Positions 44,728 to 55,194 of a stretch of DNA of 64,000 nt are shown piece after piece. Positions within the stretch are counted from its first letter, which is position 1; every line of letters begins with the position of its first letter. Source of the stretch: Heterobilharzia americana (lineage: Eukaryota > Platyhelminthes > Trematoda > Strigeidida > Schistosomatidae). The notes beneath the pieces are model-generated. The model searched no databases. It was not told the origin of the DNA and saw only the letters and a program-made list of their open reading frames with translations. The stretch lies in the NCBI GenBank assembly GCA_944470555.2, contig OX104127.1, forward strand, positions 142,556,786 through 142,620,785, written 5' to 3'. A program made the position numbers and the translations under genes.

Positions 44728-44825
44728 TCATCGACCTGCATTTTCGAGATTCATAATCAGCATCACCTAGACCTTCAGTCATAAACGTTGCTATTGAGCT
44801 AGTCGGGCAGTGTGACTAAGGGTTA
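44682..44825 (-). mobile_element. Family 3 tRNA/hammerhead SINE
   Basis: The minus-strand unit directly follows the LINE tail: the ribozyme at low coordinates, and a decayed tRNA-like head near 44750-44815 (ACTAGCTCAATAGCAAC as complement of the A-box region). Confidence 0.6.
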
Positions 44826-44829
44826 AGTA

Positions 44830-45760
44830 GTACACACTGATTGATTCTACTGTTCTCTATGATACAATCAGCATTTACAAAAGCATATTTACTATAGATA
44901 ATGCCATATTAACACCGACAATTTTATACTACACAAATTCCTCTATGTCATATTTAAATATTTAACAGTAACGTAAAATTGTCTATTTCATAGAACATTT
45001 TTGAACAACTGTTTTGCTTTAGAAGTTCATAACGTGTTTTCATAATGACTTCGTCAAACTTGTTTAAAGTCACTGAATTCCAGTGATGAAGTCTCCTCTG
45101 GGTCTTTTTATGATTTATTTGTGTTAAATATATGTATTACACTTTACTTGTTTATCTCTTATTAAGAAAGATTAACAGTATATGTAGGTGACATTCTTTA
45201 CAAAATTTTGGATCAATGATACAAATCAAAGTACTTTTAAACGAAATTCGGGCGACTGTCTAATTTAGTCACCTTCTATGCAGCTAAATGATTTACTGAG
45301 GGAGTAGCATAGACTTACAGTATTTTACATGAAGTTATGCATAGTTGACAGCAGTAGGAAGTTTTCTTACAGAAGAAAAACATATGTTTTCCCTTCTGTT
45401 CTCTTCACCTTCATCTTATGCGACAATAACATTATCATTTATGATCAAATGTTGTGATCTTTAGGTAAATCTCGACAAAAACTAATAGCAACTTCTGTTA
45501 GTACTACTACTACTACTTTGCTTGGTTTATATTTTGTTTACATAACAAAAAGTAAACATTTGATTTTGTTTATATGGAATGAAAAAAGTAAACTTAGTAA
45601 ACTATGTGTAATGTACAAAAAATAATGCCTTATAAATTATTTATCACCTTCAAAATATATTTTTTAAAAGTCATTGAATCCGTGGCTGGATCTTTCGACA
45701 CGAGTATACGATGGTTAATTATTACTAAAAAGTGACGTCAGTTGAAAGACTAGAAAAACT
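44830..45760. other. AT-rich stretch without recognised genes
   Basis: A small ACT trinucleotide run occurs near 45503-45516; otherwise nothing was recognised. Confidence 0.4.
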
Positions 45761-45764
45761 GATA

Positions 45765-45985
45765 GTTTACACCTTTAGTTACCATATGGGTTCGAACTCA
45801 TAACATGTGAACCTCATGATGAGCATACTTATATTGTATTTCCAAAACAACCACTTAGTGAGATGTAATGATCAAAAATATTCCATGCACGACTATGTAT
45901 CAATGATGGATAATGGCTAATGAGTCGTAAATAGGATGAAATGCGCTTCCTGGATTCCACTGTAGGTCACTGTCTATCATTACAA
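45765..45985 (+). mobile_element. SM-alpha-like SINE region (family 1)
   Basis: A hammerhead region at 45905-45970 has core CTAATGA (G5 to A), a weakened stem II, GAAA, and TTC as triplet before CTGGATTCCACTG. An antisense tRNA-like block (GGGTTCGAACTCATAAC) lies at 45788. Confidence 0.6.
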
Positions 45986-46549
45986 CCAAGAGTTAGAAAC
46001 CTAAACATCTGGTTGGTTTCAGTCATAGAACTCCACCGGTGTCATCATATACGACTGTCTGCCAAGTCAAACTAAACAGTTCATTGGGTGAATGATTCCA
46101 TGACCTGTGCATGACAGGGGAGGTACTGATGAGTCAACTAACTGAAGTTAAATCTCTGTGTGCTGAAGAAACAGGTACAGTCTGAGATTCTGCCTTCATC
46201 TTAACTCCCCTAATGTTTAAACTTGTCTACACAGTCAAGTCTTACAGTTTTAAAAATGTACAGTTTAATAGTTTTCACATAGCAGAAGCATTAGTGATCC
46301 ATCAAATTAAGTCTGATTTCTATTTAGAAGAGAAACTTGTACCATCTCTGATTCAACCTTGGTTTTAATTGCTTTTTTCTCCTTTGGGTAACCTCATTAT
46401 TAGAAATGATCTCACTGGTAAAAGTTTCAGTGTTGTATTTTCTCTTTTCTCCATCTGTCACAAGTAGATGCCTCACTGTCATACTTTAAAACTAGAAGCC
46501 ATGGATACCTGGTTACATTTCAGTGTTTTTTTTATTACTTCTATTGTAA

Positions 46550-46800
46550 TATCTTGGCATCCGTGCAGGAGCCCGAATGCCGACTAAATTGGGTCTAATC
46601 AAAGATGGGTTTTAGTGGGAACAACACCACTCAGTGAGAGGTAGGTACATCAAGTTGACGAGTCCCAAATAAGACAAAACGCACATCATGGATTCCATTA
46701 AAAGCCATTATTCATGATCAATATTGAGACATCCGCACAGTAGCTGATATGCCAATAATGATTGATCAATTCGGTCCAATCAACGGCGGGAAATTACAAG
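46550..46800 (+). mobile_element. SM-alpha-like SINE (family 1), ribozyme plus complete tail
   Basis: A tail fragment at 46558-46600 precedes a copy with spacer ACACCACTCAGTGAGAGGTA, a ribozyme region at 46647-46697 (core TTGACGA, stem II weakened, AAAAC), the CATGGATTCC flank, and the full tail through GATATGCCAATAATGATTG and CAATTCGGTCCAATCAACGG. Confidence 0.7.
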
Positions 46801-47850
46801 CAATAACATCATAAATATGTATTCGTCAGTTAAGGAACATTCACTTTTTTCACCGTTTGTAATATGTCAGTAAAACAACAGATTGTAGCGCCGTGGCTAA
46901 ATTGTTTTTCAAAAAACAGTCATACACAGTGTGCTACTTTCTCATAAGATTTATCATTTGATAGCTTCTTTCAGGTTTGCTTTATCGACTATAGACAATT
47001 TTATTGATCACAGTGTGAAAGATTGAACTAAGTGTCGACACCACGTGACGCCGTTAAGATATGCGATACTGATTTCGCTACAGCACTTATTTATTTAGAC
47101 TTGGTGATGTAACAGTCTGAAAACTTAAGGAAATGACACGAAACGAAATAACTAAGTGTATGTTTGTATCTACAAAGTAAAGATGCAGGTGATAAGAAGC
47201 ACTCTGATCTTTTTTACAGTACTGATTGTATGGAATCTGCTACTTGGGTGTTAAGTTTGTTAGGGATTAGTAGGGACTACTACGAAGATGACGAAGGTGA
47301 TAGAATAGAAAAATCCTGCTGTGGTCGAATCAAAAACTTCTACCGTCCTTAAAATGACCAGTCAGAAGGGGCCTTTGAAAGGTCAGCGATTAAGAAACTC
47401 CAGTTGTTCTTAAAATGGTTAGATTTAGATTTTTATGATGAAAAATGAGATATTTAACAATGATCATAGAGTTGCAGATATCATCTTTTCAGAAAGTTGG
47501 CAGTTAGAGATCTAAAATTTTCAGAATTAACCACGGGAGCCCACAAATTGAATTCATAAAGATAGAATCTGGCTTTAGGGTTGGTTTGCTCATTAAAAAT
47601 TAAGGCATTAAACAGAAAAACTCTTTCTGACGTTGACTTTAAAGGCTACTTTCAATTTGCTTACGATTCAATGTTTGCGTCAAGAGAGTTTAAGTTATGA
47701 CTTAGGTTTGGCATTAAGGTGAACAACTCATTGAAAAGACATAAAAATTGTTAGTTCCGTGTTCCAAAACTTTTCGACTTCAGGTGCTTAGAAATTCTCT
47801 AGAAATTGCAAAAAAATTTGGTTTCACCTCATTTTGTTAAATGTATAAGC
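46801..47850. other. Mostly non-coding; one 62-codon open frame
   Basis: A plus frame at 47164-47352 (contains SKDAGDKKHSDLFYSTDCME and LLGISRDYYEDDEGD) has a more protein-like composition than most, but there is no known domain. It might be a decayed exon; evidence is weak. Confidence 0.3.
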
Positions 47851-47863
47851 TAAGTGATATCCA

Positions 47864-49093
47864 AAACCCCACCTAATTAACAAGTTCACTAGTTACTAGC
47901 CGATCCTAAACCCGGATAAAGAGGGAAGGTTGGGCAAAAGGGCTACCAACCCTACCCGTAAAACCAATTTAATCGCTGAAGAAACTTCAAAGCATGAAAA
48001 AATAAAAGTAAAAATGAACGTTTTCCCTGCTTGAATCTGGGAGACAATATGACGCTGGTTAGGGAAAGCCTTCGGTAGGCTATTTGGCCAATTTGTCTTC
48101 TCTCCTCTGGATGAAAGCAAAAGTAAACATGGGGATATTGACCAATGAAAATGACCCTAGAAGATTTGGATTTCGCTGCCCATGATGATTTATGTCTAAT
48201 GTCTTGTGGCATAAACTCGAAGACCTACAGGAGAAAGCTAATAAGTTGGCAGAAGAGGTAAGACAGGGCAGCAAAGGAAGATGGAACTTTCTTCAGGTGA
48301 ACGTAGAGGAGACACAGGTGATGAAGATGCTCAACCGACAACAACAAGAAGTACTAGTCACAATGAATGGGAGAAATCTAAATGAAGTTGTCTCTTCCAC
48401 CTACCCATCTACCTAGACAGCATGGTTTCAACTACAGGTGGCACACGCACAAATGAGGATGTCAAAGCAGCCAGGATCAGAAAGACAGCAAGACAGGCCT
48501 GCCTGCATTAATCTGAAATAATCAGTGTGGAGATCCACTGCACAGCACTGCACTGCACTCACCATAAAGCGTGAACAACATCCGGATTTTCAACACTAAT
48601 ATCAGTCAAGTCAAGTAAGTCAGTGCTTCTTCCATGTGATGGTTGACAGACTTGGTGGCGTGTTATGAAAAGCATTTCCAACAAACTGCCGACATACATC
48701 ATCAACAGCTGCCACCTTCACTCACTCAGTACTGATACTTGAGATCAGATGGATGTCCAGAATGATAAGAATAAGCAACAAGGAACTCTGGCTGGCTGGC
48801 TGTCTGGCAGCGAACCAACCAAGAACCTATTGCCTAACAAATACACAGAAGAAGAAAGTGGAGATGCACTGAGAAGACCGTTTGGGGACATCACGTGGCA
48901 GGCCAGGTCAGGCCCTCAAGTGGAACCCAGTTGGAAACAACGAGTTGGGCATCCGAGGGTGAGGAAGAAATGAAAGCTTGTGGGCAGTCGTGGAGCCAGG
49001 TTGAAAAAACTGCAGAGAAGTCAATGAGATGGTGACGGTCTACTGAAGCCCTATGTTCCACTAGGAACCCAAGGGACAAATAATAAATAATGA
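47864..49093 (+). mobile_element. Internally deleted RTE-like element with both ends and a 13-bp target duplication
   Basis: TAAGTGATATCCA flanks the element at 47851-47863 and 49094-49106. The first about 275 bp match the 5' end of the 38255 copy. At about 48140 the sequence jumps, skipping roughly 2.1 kb (almost all endonuclease and most RT), into the GAAGATTTGGATTTCGC block before the FADD position. It then runs to the normal 3' end and tail. It belongs to the subfamily of 20889 and 61763. The retained ends would in principle allow mobilisation in trans. Confidence 0.88.
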
Positions 49094-49106
49094 TAAGTGA
49101 TATCCA

Positions 49107-49725
49107 TCGGTTCAACAGCAATATGGACAGTTCCAGGCCACTTAGTGAGCCAGTCGTATTAAGGATTTAAGTGACTTATGCCTTCAACTATTACCATCGT
49201 TCGCACTACACTTACTGACAGTGATAAGTAGATGATTGTTACCACCGCTCAATAATAATAATGCTATTCGTAATAGTCATAATGACACTTTTTCTTCTAT
49301 CAACTGTACCTCAAAAATGAACGGATAAAATGTTCCTTCTGAAGAAAGGACAAGAACAGATAAATAGAAATAGTCCTGAAGGAATGCATTCTTTACTAGA
49401 TTGTAGTGTTTCTGTAGCAGAGAAAAGAAATCCGTTTATTATAAATCTGAGACAAGACTGGGTTTCTCTAGAAATAAAGATTACGAGCGAATCCAAGGAA
49501 CTTATGTTACTATCTGTTGAGACGAAATAAAGAGACCCAATTGGCTATTACATTCACTTAGATAAACTTATAATTTAAATGTGTAACCCAACAGCAGAGT
49601 CTAAACTAGAGTTTTTTAAACTAAAATTAATCACCCTAGCTTTAAACTCCAACCAGTTTATTGCACTATTTCAATAATTATTGATCGACAACGTATTTCA
49701 GTTTGGAAATTTGTGGGAATTTATT
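49107..49725. other. Non-coding stretch, one 66-codon open frame
   Basis: A frame at 49330-49530 is open, but its antisense is open as well and no domain is recognisable. Confidence 0.35.
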
Positions 49726-49729
49726 TATT

Positions 49730-50400
49730 GATTTCAGGTTGGTATTTGTCCTAAACTGACATCAGTTGGAAAAACACTGGAAACCTGAGAGGACTGGACA
49801 ACCATCTCGTCCTAGTATGGGACTCACGAGCAGTATGTAGCCGTGACTTCACGTCCCAGGGGTCGAGCCCAGAACCTTCAGGTTTCGTGGCCAACACGTT
49901 ACCACCGAGGCACTAGGTTGGAATGCAGCTGTCCATATTTCCAACTTACGTCAGTTAGCGATATAACGCAACCTCCATCAGATGTCGTCGTTGAGTAACT
50001 GTCCTCATATTCGACTTATGTGACTCAGCTGGTCATGATTTCCCATTGGAAGCTAGTCATCAGTGAGCGCCAGAATAATTCCCGAAGTTCCAACAAAAAG
50101 TCGTGACCAGTGGAGCTAACCGAGTCAAATATGAGGATAGTTACTCAACGACGACACTGGTTGGAGGTTGAGCTATGTCGCGAACTGGCAGAAGTTGGAA
50201 ATATGGACCATTGGATCCCGACCCAGTGGCTCAGTGGTAACATGGTGGCCACGGAATCTGAAGGCCGTGGATTCGAGCCATAACAGGGTTGACGATGCTC
50301 ACTGCCGAGTAGTTCCATGCTAGAATAAAACAGCTGTTCAGTGCTCCCAGGTTTTCAATGTTCCTTCAAGTAATGTTAGTCCATGATGAATTCCAATCTA
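49730..50400. mobile_element. Family 2 element, full inverted dimer (670-bp palindrome)
   Basis: The left half is antisense (49735-50070) and the right half sense (50090-50395). Each half contains a tRNA-like head (reversed CACGTTACCACCGAGGCAC at 49896; GTGGCTCAGTGGTAACATGG at 50226) and the GTAACTGTCCTCATATTCGA block or its complement. Each also has a ribozyme region (49790-49850 antisense; 50300-50350 sense) and the outer terminal block. The centre lies near 50080. Confidence 0.78.
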
Positions 50401-50665
50401 ATATCGAAAATGCATTGTTAAAGAATTGAAGAAATTAGTAGGTGTAGGGACTTGGTTGATCTTATCCCGTTAAAACATCATATTATTCAGAGCCGTATGG
50501 TCTTGAAGCAAGTATATTTCCAGTAATTCTGACAGAATGGATTTAACGATATAATTTACATATGAGTCTATAGCATGTGCATTTAGATAGCGGGATCTTT
50601 TTCTGCTTGACTTTATTTAAGATTCTGGAGTAAGGTTTATTAACAAGAAAGAACTGTTTTGATGG

Positions 50666-51420
50666 GGTTGAGTTCTCTAAGCTGGATTGTTTAGTCGTGA
50701 GGCTTTCGTTGTCATTCTGGACAATGTCATAAGCAAAAACTTCAAAAAGAAATGAGCTACAAGGTTTTGTTCATATTTTATTTAGTAGATCGTCTTGATG
50801 GTCTTGTGTTTGATTGGTTGTTTCCACCATGTTTATTTTGATTGGCTGTCTTGATGAACTGGAATTTGACCTTGATATTGTTTCTTACTGGTTAATAGAT
50901 TGGATCAGTTTCAATGTATCTGTTGATTACTGAGTGACACAAATACCAAGCTTCTCAAATTTCTCTGGCATCCTTTGTCTTTAACCGAGAAGTCAATCTC
51001 GAAAACTAAAAAACCGGTTAACCTACCCTATATGAAGAACGCCTTCGAGATCATGGCTAAATCTCTATACCTCACAAGACCACTCTGTGTTATGCAGGTC
51101 AAAAGATACAGTATCAAAGAAAGAGAAACCAAACACTATGTACAAAACACTGATCTAATCTATCAACCAATAAGAAACAACATCAGGGTCAAATGTCAGT
51201 TCATCAAGACAACCAATCAAAATAAACATAGAGACAATGACAAGACCTTAACAGAACACAACCAATCACACACAAGGTCATCAGGACGAGCTACTAAATA
51301 ACTTGTGGATAAACCCTTTTACCTGACTTCTTTCCGAAGTTTTTGCTGATGATGTTGTCTAGAATGACAATGAAAGCCCTACGATTGAATTATCCAGCTC
51401 AGAGAACACAACACCATCCA
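50666..51420 (+). mobile_element. Penelope-like element 3' end with inverted terminal copies
   Basis: The frame 50975-51301 carries TDLIYQPIRNNIRVKCQ, resembling the C-terminus after the GIY-YIG domain in the 34782 copy. The right terminal region (51158-51412) and the left region (50666-50905) are reverse complements for about 245 bp: CAGTTCATCAAGACAACCAA on the right faces TTGGCTGTCTTGATGAACTG on the left. Penelope-like elements are known for such terminal repeats. The block CTGATGATGTTGTC at 51346 with GACAATGAAAG at 51366 resembles a hammerhead core, as reported for this class. Confidence 0.75.
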
Positions 51421-51796
51421 AATTATCTTCCTGAGCTACAAATATTTTTCATCATTTCAAGAAACAACTCTGTAGGAACTGCATAATGTTAAATAATGTA
51501 TCATTCTTAGGGATACGCTTATTTATGACAACAAGCGAACAGTGAACAACAAGAAACTAGGTTGTCTGATACACTTTTGAATAGTGTCAGCATAACATTT
51601 CTTTTTTACCCCAACTACTTTGATATTTTGTAAGTAACCCACTGATGAGTAGGGTTATTATCTGATCAGCTAGGCTAATTAGTACTTCTTTCCATTGGTT
51701 GTCGACTGACACTTAGCGATATCCTTAATATAATATCATAAATTTAGTCCATTCACAAATAGTTTTTATCTACAGTTGAATGATAAGGCTTATATG
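51421..51796. other. AT-rich stretch after the Penelope terminus
   Basis: Includes the recurrent GAGCTACAAATATTTTTCA junction sequence at 51434; otherwise nothing was recognised. Confidence 0.4.
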
Positions 51797-51923
51797 AGAA
51801 ACAACATCAAGGTCAAATGTCAGTTCATCAAGACAACCAATCAAAATAAACATAGAGACAATGACAAGACCTTAACAGAACACAACCAATCACACACCGC
51901 AAGCCTTATAGGCTTGCGGTGTG
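51797..51923 (+). repeat. 101-bp copy of upstream Penelope sequence ending in a perfect palindrome
   Basis: 51797-51897 duplicates 51173-51273 with one mismatch. It is followed by a 13-bp-arm palindrome (51893-51905 and 51911-51923, ACCGCAAGCC/GGCTTGCGGT with a TTATA loop). ATAAGGCTT just before the copy is the complement of AAGCCTTAT just after it. Confidence 0.85.
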
Positions 51924-52109
51924 CATACGTTTGATCCTACTCAGAGTATATATATTCGAATTTAAGAGTTTAAGTCGACTTTTGATTTCACCTTCAGTCG
52001 GGAATGGTATCCATGGTTTCGATCCCGGTAAAATTTAAAATGACAAAAACCATCCAGTGTAAACATTGGTTACATAGCAGACTAATCATTTTTTTTCTAG
52101 AAGTAGTTA

Positions 52110-52325
52110 GAAATTGTGAATCACTGAGAACCGATCCAGTGACTGAATGGTTGACGCATTCGCTGTGAAACCTAAAGGTACTAAGTTCGATCCCTGACCG
52201 GGTCATGGGTGCGTACTGTTGAGGAGTCCCATACTAGGACGAAACAGCTGTTCAATGCTCCCAGATTTTCAATGGTTCCCCAGATTATGTCAGTCTATGA
52301 TGAATACTACTTCTAAATTAAAGTA
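52110..52325 (+). mobile_element. Family 2 tRNA/hammerhead element, truncated
   Basis: tRNA-like head at 52130-52195 (CCAGTGACTGAATGGTTGAC, TTCGATCCC), then a ribozyme at 52205-52258: stem I TACTG/CAATG, core TTGAGGA (C3 to T), perfect stem II GTCC/GGAC, GAAA, and a GTT triplet. It ends at GATGAATACTACTTCTAA. Confidence 0.65.
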
Positions 52326-52643
52326 TCCATTCATCTCAAAAACACCACTTTTTTTTAACTAAATATTTCAAGCTATTACCCATAAAGTGTAAAGTGATGA
52401 GAACCAGACATATAGAATGTACTGAGATATTTATCAATTCAACAGAAACAGTATCTAACCTGGAAAGAAATTTACTTACACCTGAACAAACATACCACAT
52501 ATTGTTCAATTATCATTTTGGTTTATATGATAAAATATGCTAAATCTTTGATCAATACAAAAAATTGCAACGACACGTTAGAAGAGTATAACACAGAAAT
52601 ATCTTTTGTGAAGATCGTTGAATAAAATCACTTTTATGCATCA

Positions 52644-52645
<2 letters not shown>

Positions 52646-52698
<53 letters not shown>
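52646..52698. repeat. (AT)n microsatellite
   Basis: A dinucleotide run of about 52 bp. Confidence 0.95.
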
Positions 52699-52700
<2 letters not shown>

Positions 52701-52809
52701 AATACACAATCTGATTAAATATGCGAATATTAATCATGTTTACAAGTGTGACTTGATCATTTTTGTATAGAATAAATGAACGAAAACATCTATATCAAGG
52801 AGTAGTTCA

Positions 52810-53055
52810 ATGCAGGTTAAAAAAAAAGCATTTCCGCAGACTGTAGTCATTCCGGAGTGTGACAGTTTACATGTTACAAGCATCAAACTGACAGATAGTA
52901 TGTTTATTGAACAATTAAGCAGAAAAATGCTTATTCAGGTAGACAATTCCAATGGATCAAAAGGTTTTCACCATTCTAGGGTAACTTCAGAATGTTCCAT
53001 TGCCAGAAACCAAAGTATAGGAGAGAATTCGGTTTGTGTGGCTTACGAATGTTAG
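52810..53055 (+). CDS. Open frame of 81 codons, unknown; possible decayed exon
   Basis: The peptide has ordinary soluble-protein composition (VIPECDSLHVTSIKLTDSMF, RKMLIQVDNSNGS) and is longer than most chance frames here. The start is preceded by TTCAATGCAG, which could serve as an acceptor. No domain, homologue or downstream donor is recognised. It could equally be chance or repeat-derived. Confidence 0.25.
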   Translation: MQVKKKAFPQTVVIPECDSLHVTSIKLTDSMFIEQLSRKMLIQVDNSNGSKGFHHSRVTSECSIARNQSIGENSVCVAYEC

Positions 53056-53140
53056 TGCTACTAAGTCATTTAAATGGTTCTTCACTGGTTGATGAACTTT
53101 ACCAGCCAAACCACTTTGCTTAGCTTTGATTCAGTAGTAT

Positions 53141-54097
53141 TGTAGTGGGTGCTACTGATAAGAATGGATGTAAGTAGTATGTAGTGAGAGGTGGACAGAA
53201 GTCATAGGTAATTAAGAGTGATGGATAAATATTCTGTCCGCTGATAATTTATTCGAGATGCTGACATCTCCTCCTGAAGATTGTCTATTTTTCTTTTCCA
53301 CCACAGCTACTGCTATACCAGTCAGCTGTTCGATCACCTTCACTAGCTCACTAATATCCATGGGTTGGGCTGCGTTCACTAGTCGTAGCTGCTCGACAAT
53401 GCATTCGGACACTTTCGGTGAACTAGGCAGTCAGCAATTGTGCCTGGGAGTCCTCATTCAAAGTAGGAACTTCTCATTGAAGCAGATTTATTAGATTCAC
53501 AGCCAATACCTGCTGATCTTCGTCCATTTCAATTTTCGTGCTCCGGAACTGCTGCATAGCCAGCTCTCTGTCCTCTGAACTATCAACTCCGCCTCAAGGC
53601 GTTCAACCATTCTCTGCCAGCTCTTCTTCCTTCCCATCCACACGTTTGGCGCCGTCATATGCCGCTGTCACTCTACCCCTCAACAACGTGCCAAGCACTA
53701 TGACCTTCTCTACTGGATCGCAAACAACCACCAGCTCCGCGATCGACTCGAAGTCCCTGAGGAAGACCTTGATGTCTCCACCCCCGAACACCTCAGACCA
53801 CGGAATCCTTATGACATCCAGAAACAGCGACATCAATTGTAAGAAGATGGGAAAGGATGAAACGCAGAAGAATGTTTACTATGACATTTTGTATACCACT
53901 GATAAAATATGGTGACCTTTCCATTGAAATATTTATTTGCGCTGTGTGTTTCATTTCCTCATCTTCTTCTATCTGTTCTTGCTCTTCACATGCCCATACC
54001 GTTTCTTACGTTTCTCAATCGCTTTTAATTGCCCATAATTTCTGCCCACCTCTTGCCATACTACTTATATCCATTCTTATCACTACCATCTACTACA
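53141..54097 (-). mobile_element. LTR-retrotransposon debris with inverted LTR ends
   Basis: The right end (minus strand, from 54097) and the left end (plus strand, from 53141) start with the same LTR-like sequence: TGTAGT, then TGATAAGAATGGAT, AAGTAGTATG and AGAGGTGG. About 95 bp are shared in inverted orientation. The right LTR-like region continues to about 53870 and resembles 60272-60520 throughout. gag-like peptide lies between. Inverted LTR ends are abnormal and suggest rearrangement of two insertions or a recombination remnant. Confidence 0.65.
53212..53836 (-). pseudogene. gag-like remnant of an LTR retrotransposon
   Basis: Two antisense frames (53836-53603 and 53412-53212) are separated by about 190 bp. 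The first has FGGGDIKVFLRDFESIAELV then LGTLLRGRVTAAYDGAKR, the typical pattern of a capsid N-terminal region in schistosome gypsy-type gag (DF.SFLRDFE.IAE...LGTLL.GRA). The second has ISELVKVIEQLTGIAVAVVE. No protease or RT is adjoining. Assignment is by pattern resemblance only. Confidence 0.5.
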
Positions 54098-54274
54098 GTA
54101 CGTTACGCCGATGTCAAGTAACAAAGTTTCGTCAGTCATGTAAACTAAAGCTCTTGAGATGCACACACATCTATTGCCTTCAACATAACACGACGTCGGA
54201 GGATAGAGTTACCTGGTCAGTTAAGCTTATATGAGATTGGTCATTTCATTCAACAGTATATCCCATTAATGGGG

Positions 54275-54440
54275 AGAAAATAGTTTGATACTGGATGATG
54301 ATTACTGAAAGTGAAATGGAAATTCAGACCTTGGCCGGATTCAAACCAGCGATCATAGGGTTTCTGGCCTAATGTTCTACCAATTGAGCTACGATATCCG
54401 ACCGTTGACCACATCATAATTTCATTTCAATCACTAAGAA
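54275..54440 (-). mobile_element. tRNA-derived SINE (family 4)
   Basis: Antisense: body GATACTGGATGATGATTACT, a reversed B-box (CCGGATTCAAACCAGC at 54339), and the reversed anticodon and A-box region TCTACCAATTGAGCTACGA at 54377-54395. Confidence 0.7.
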
Positions 54441-54825
54441 TTTTGTCCGACTACCATGTGAATTCATGATACTTTACTATTGCCTGATCATATTTTGTTG
54501 CTGAAAGAAGCACAGCTGGAAGGAGTGTTGTTGTTGTCATCATTTAGTTAACATACTTCTCACCATCCTTAACTTTTCCATGTTAAACGCTTTAGTAACA
54601 GTGCAAAACTACACCTTTATCATATTCATTTTACCTTTTAGTGAATAACATGCAACATGAAATTATAAAATACTAATTTATCTGTTCTGATACCATGGAA
54701 ACTGCATTTAGATGCTAAAATTCTTTCAGGATGAATTAGGCATGTATCATTCAATTAAAATCAGTTCATAATATTCAATGGAATTCAGTTTATGATTAAG
54801 TTAACAATAAGTATTCTTTTAAATT
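54441..54825. other. AT-rich stretch without recognised genes
   Basis: Nothing definable was found. Confidence 0.4.
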
Positions 54826-54827
54826 TT

Positions 54828-55115
54828 GAGGGGGTTGTGGAGATTTGGAAATATTTCAAGTTGTTATTCATCGAAGACTGACATCAGTTGGAGGAATAAA
54901 GGAAACCTGGGAGCACTGGACCCAGCACTGACCCAGTGGCTCAATGGTAACGTGCTGATCGCGGAACCTGAAGGTGGCGGGTTCGATCCCTGCTGGTGGG
55001 GTCGTGGGTGCGCACTGGTGAGGAGTCCCATACTAGGATGAAACAGCTGTCCAGTGCTCCCAGGTTTCCTTTGTTCCTCCAACTGATGTCAGTCTTCGAT
55101 GAATAACAACTTAAA
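54828..55115 (+). mobile_element. Family 2 element, compact foldback form
   Basis: Terminal inverted repeats of about 70 bp (54853-54922 and 55048-55112, from TTCAAGTTGTTATTCATCG to its complement) directly enclose a tRNA-like head (54925-54990: GTGGCTCAATGGTAACGTGC, GGTTCGATCCC) and a ribozyme. The body segment present in other copies is absent, giving the shortest version in the window. Confidence 0.78.
55010..55062 (+). ncRNA. Hammerhead-derived sequence, family 2, C3-to-G variant
   Basis: Stem I GCACTG/CAGTGC is perfect, stem II is GTCC/GGAT, and GAAA and GTC are present. The core reads GTGAGGA. Replacing C3 with G allows an extra G-C pair with the cleavage-site C but should abolish catalysis. 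Confidence 0.65.
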
Positions 55116-55194
55116 ATAAGTATTCTTGTAAATTTATGAACAACCTCACTTCACTAAAGGAAGGTCTTGTTAACTCAACAGAAACTGTATAAGA

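Noticed and set aside
53258..53494. Plus-strand 78-codon Ser/Thr-rich frame
   Set aside because: Antisense of the gag-like remnant; composition explained by reverse reading.
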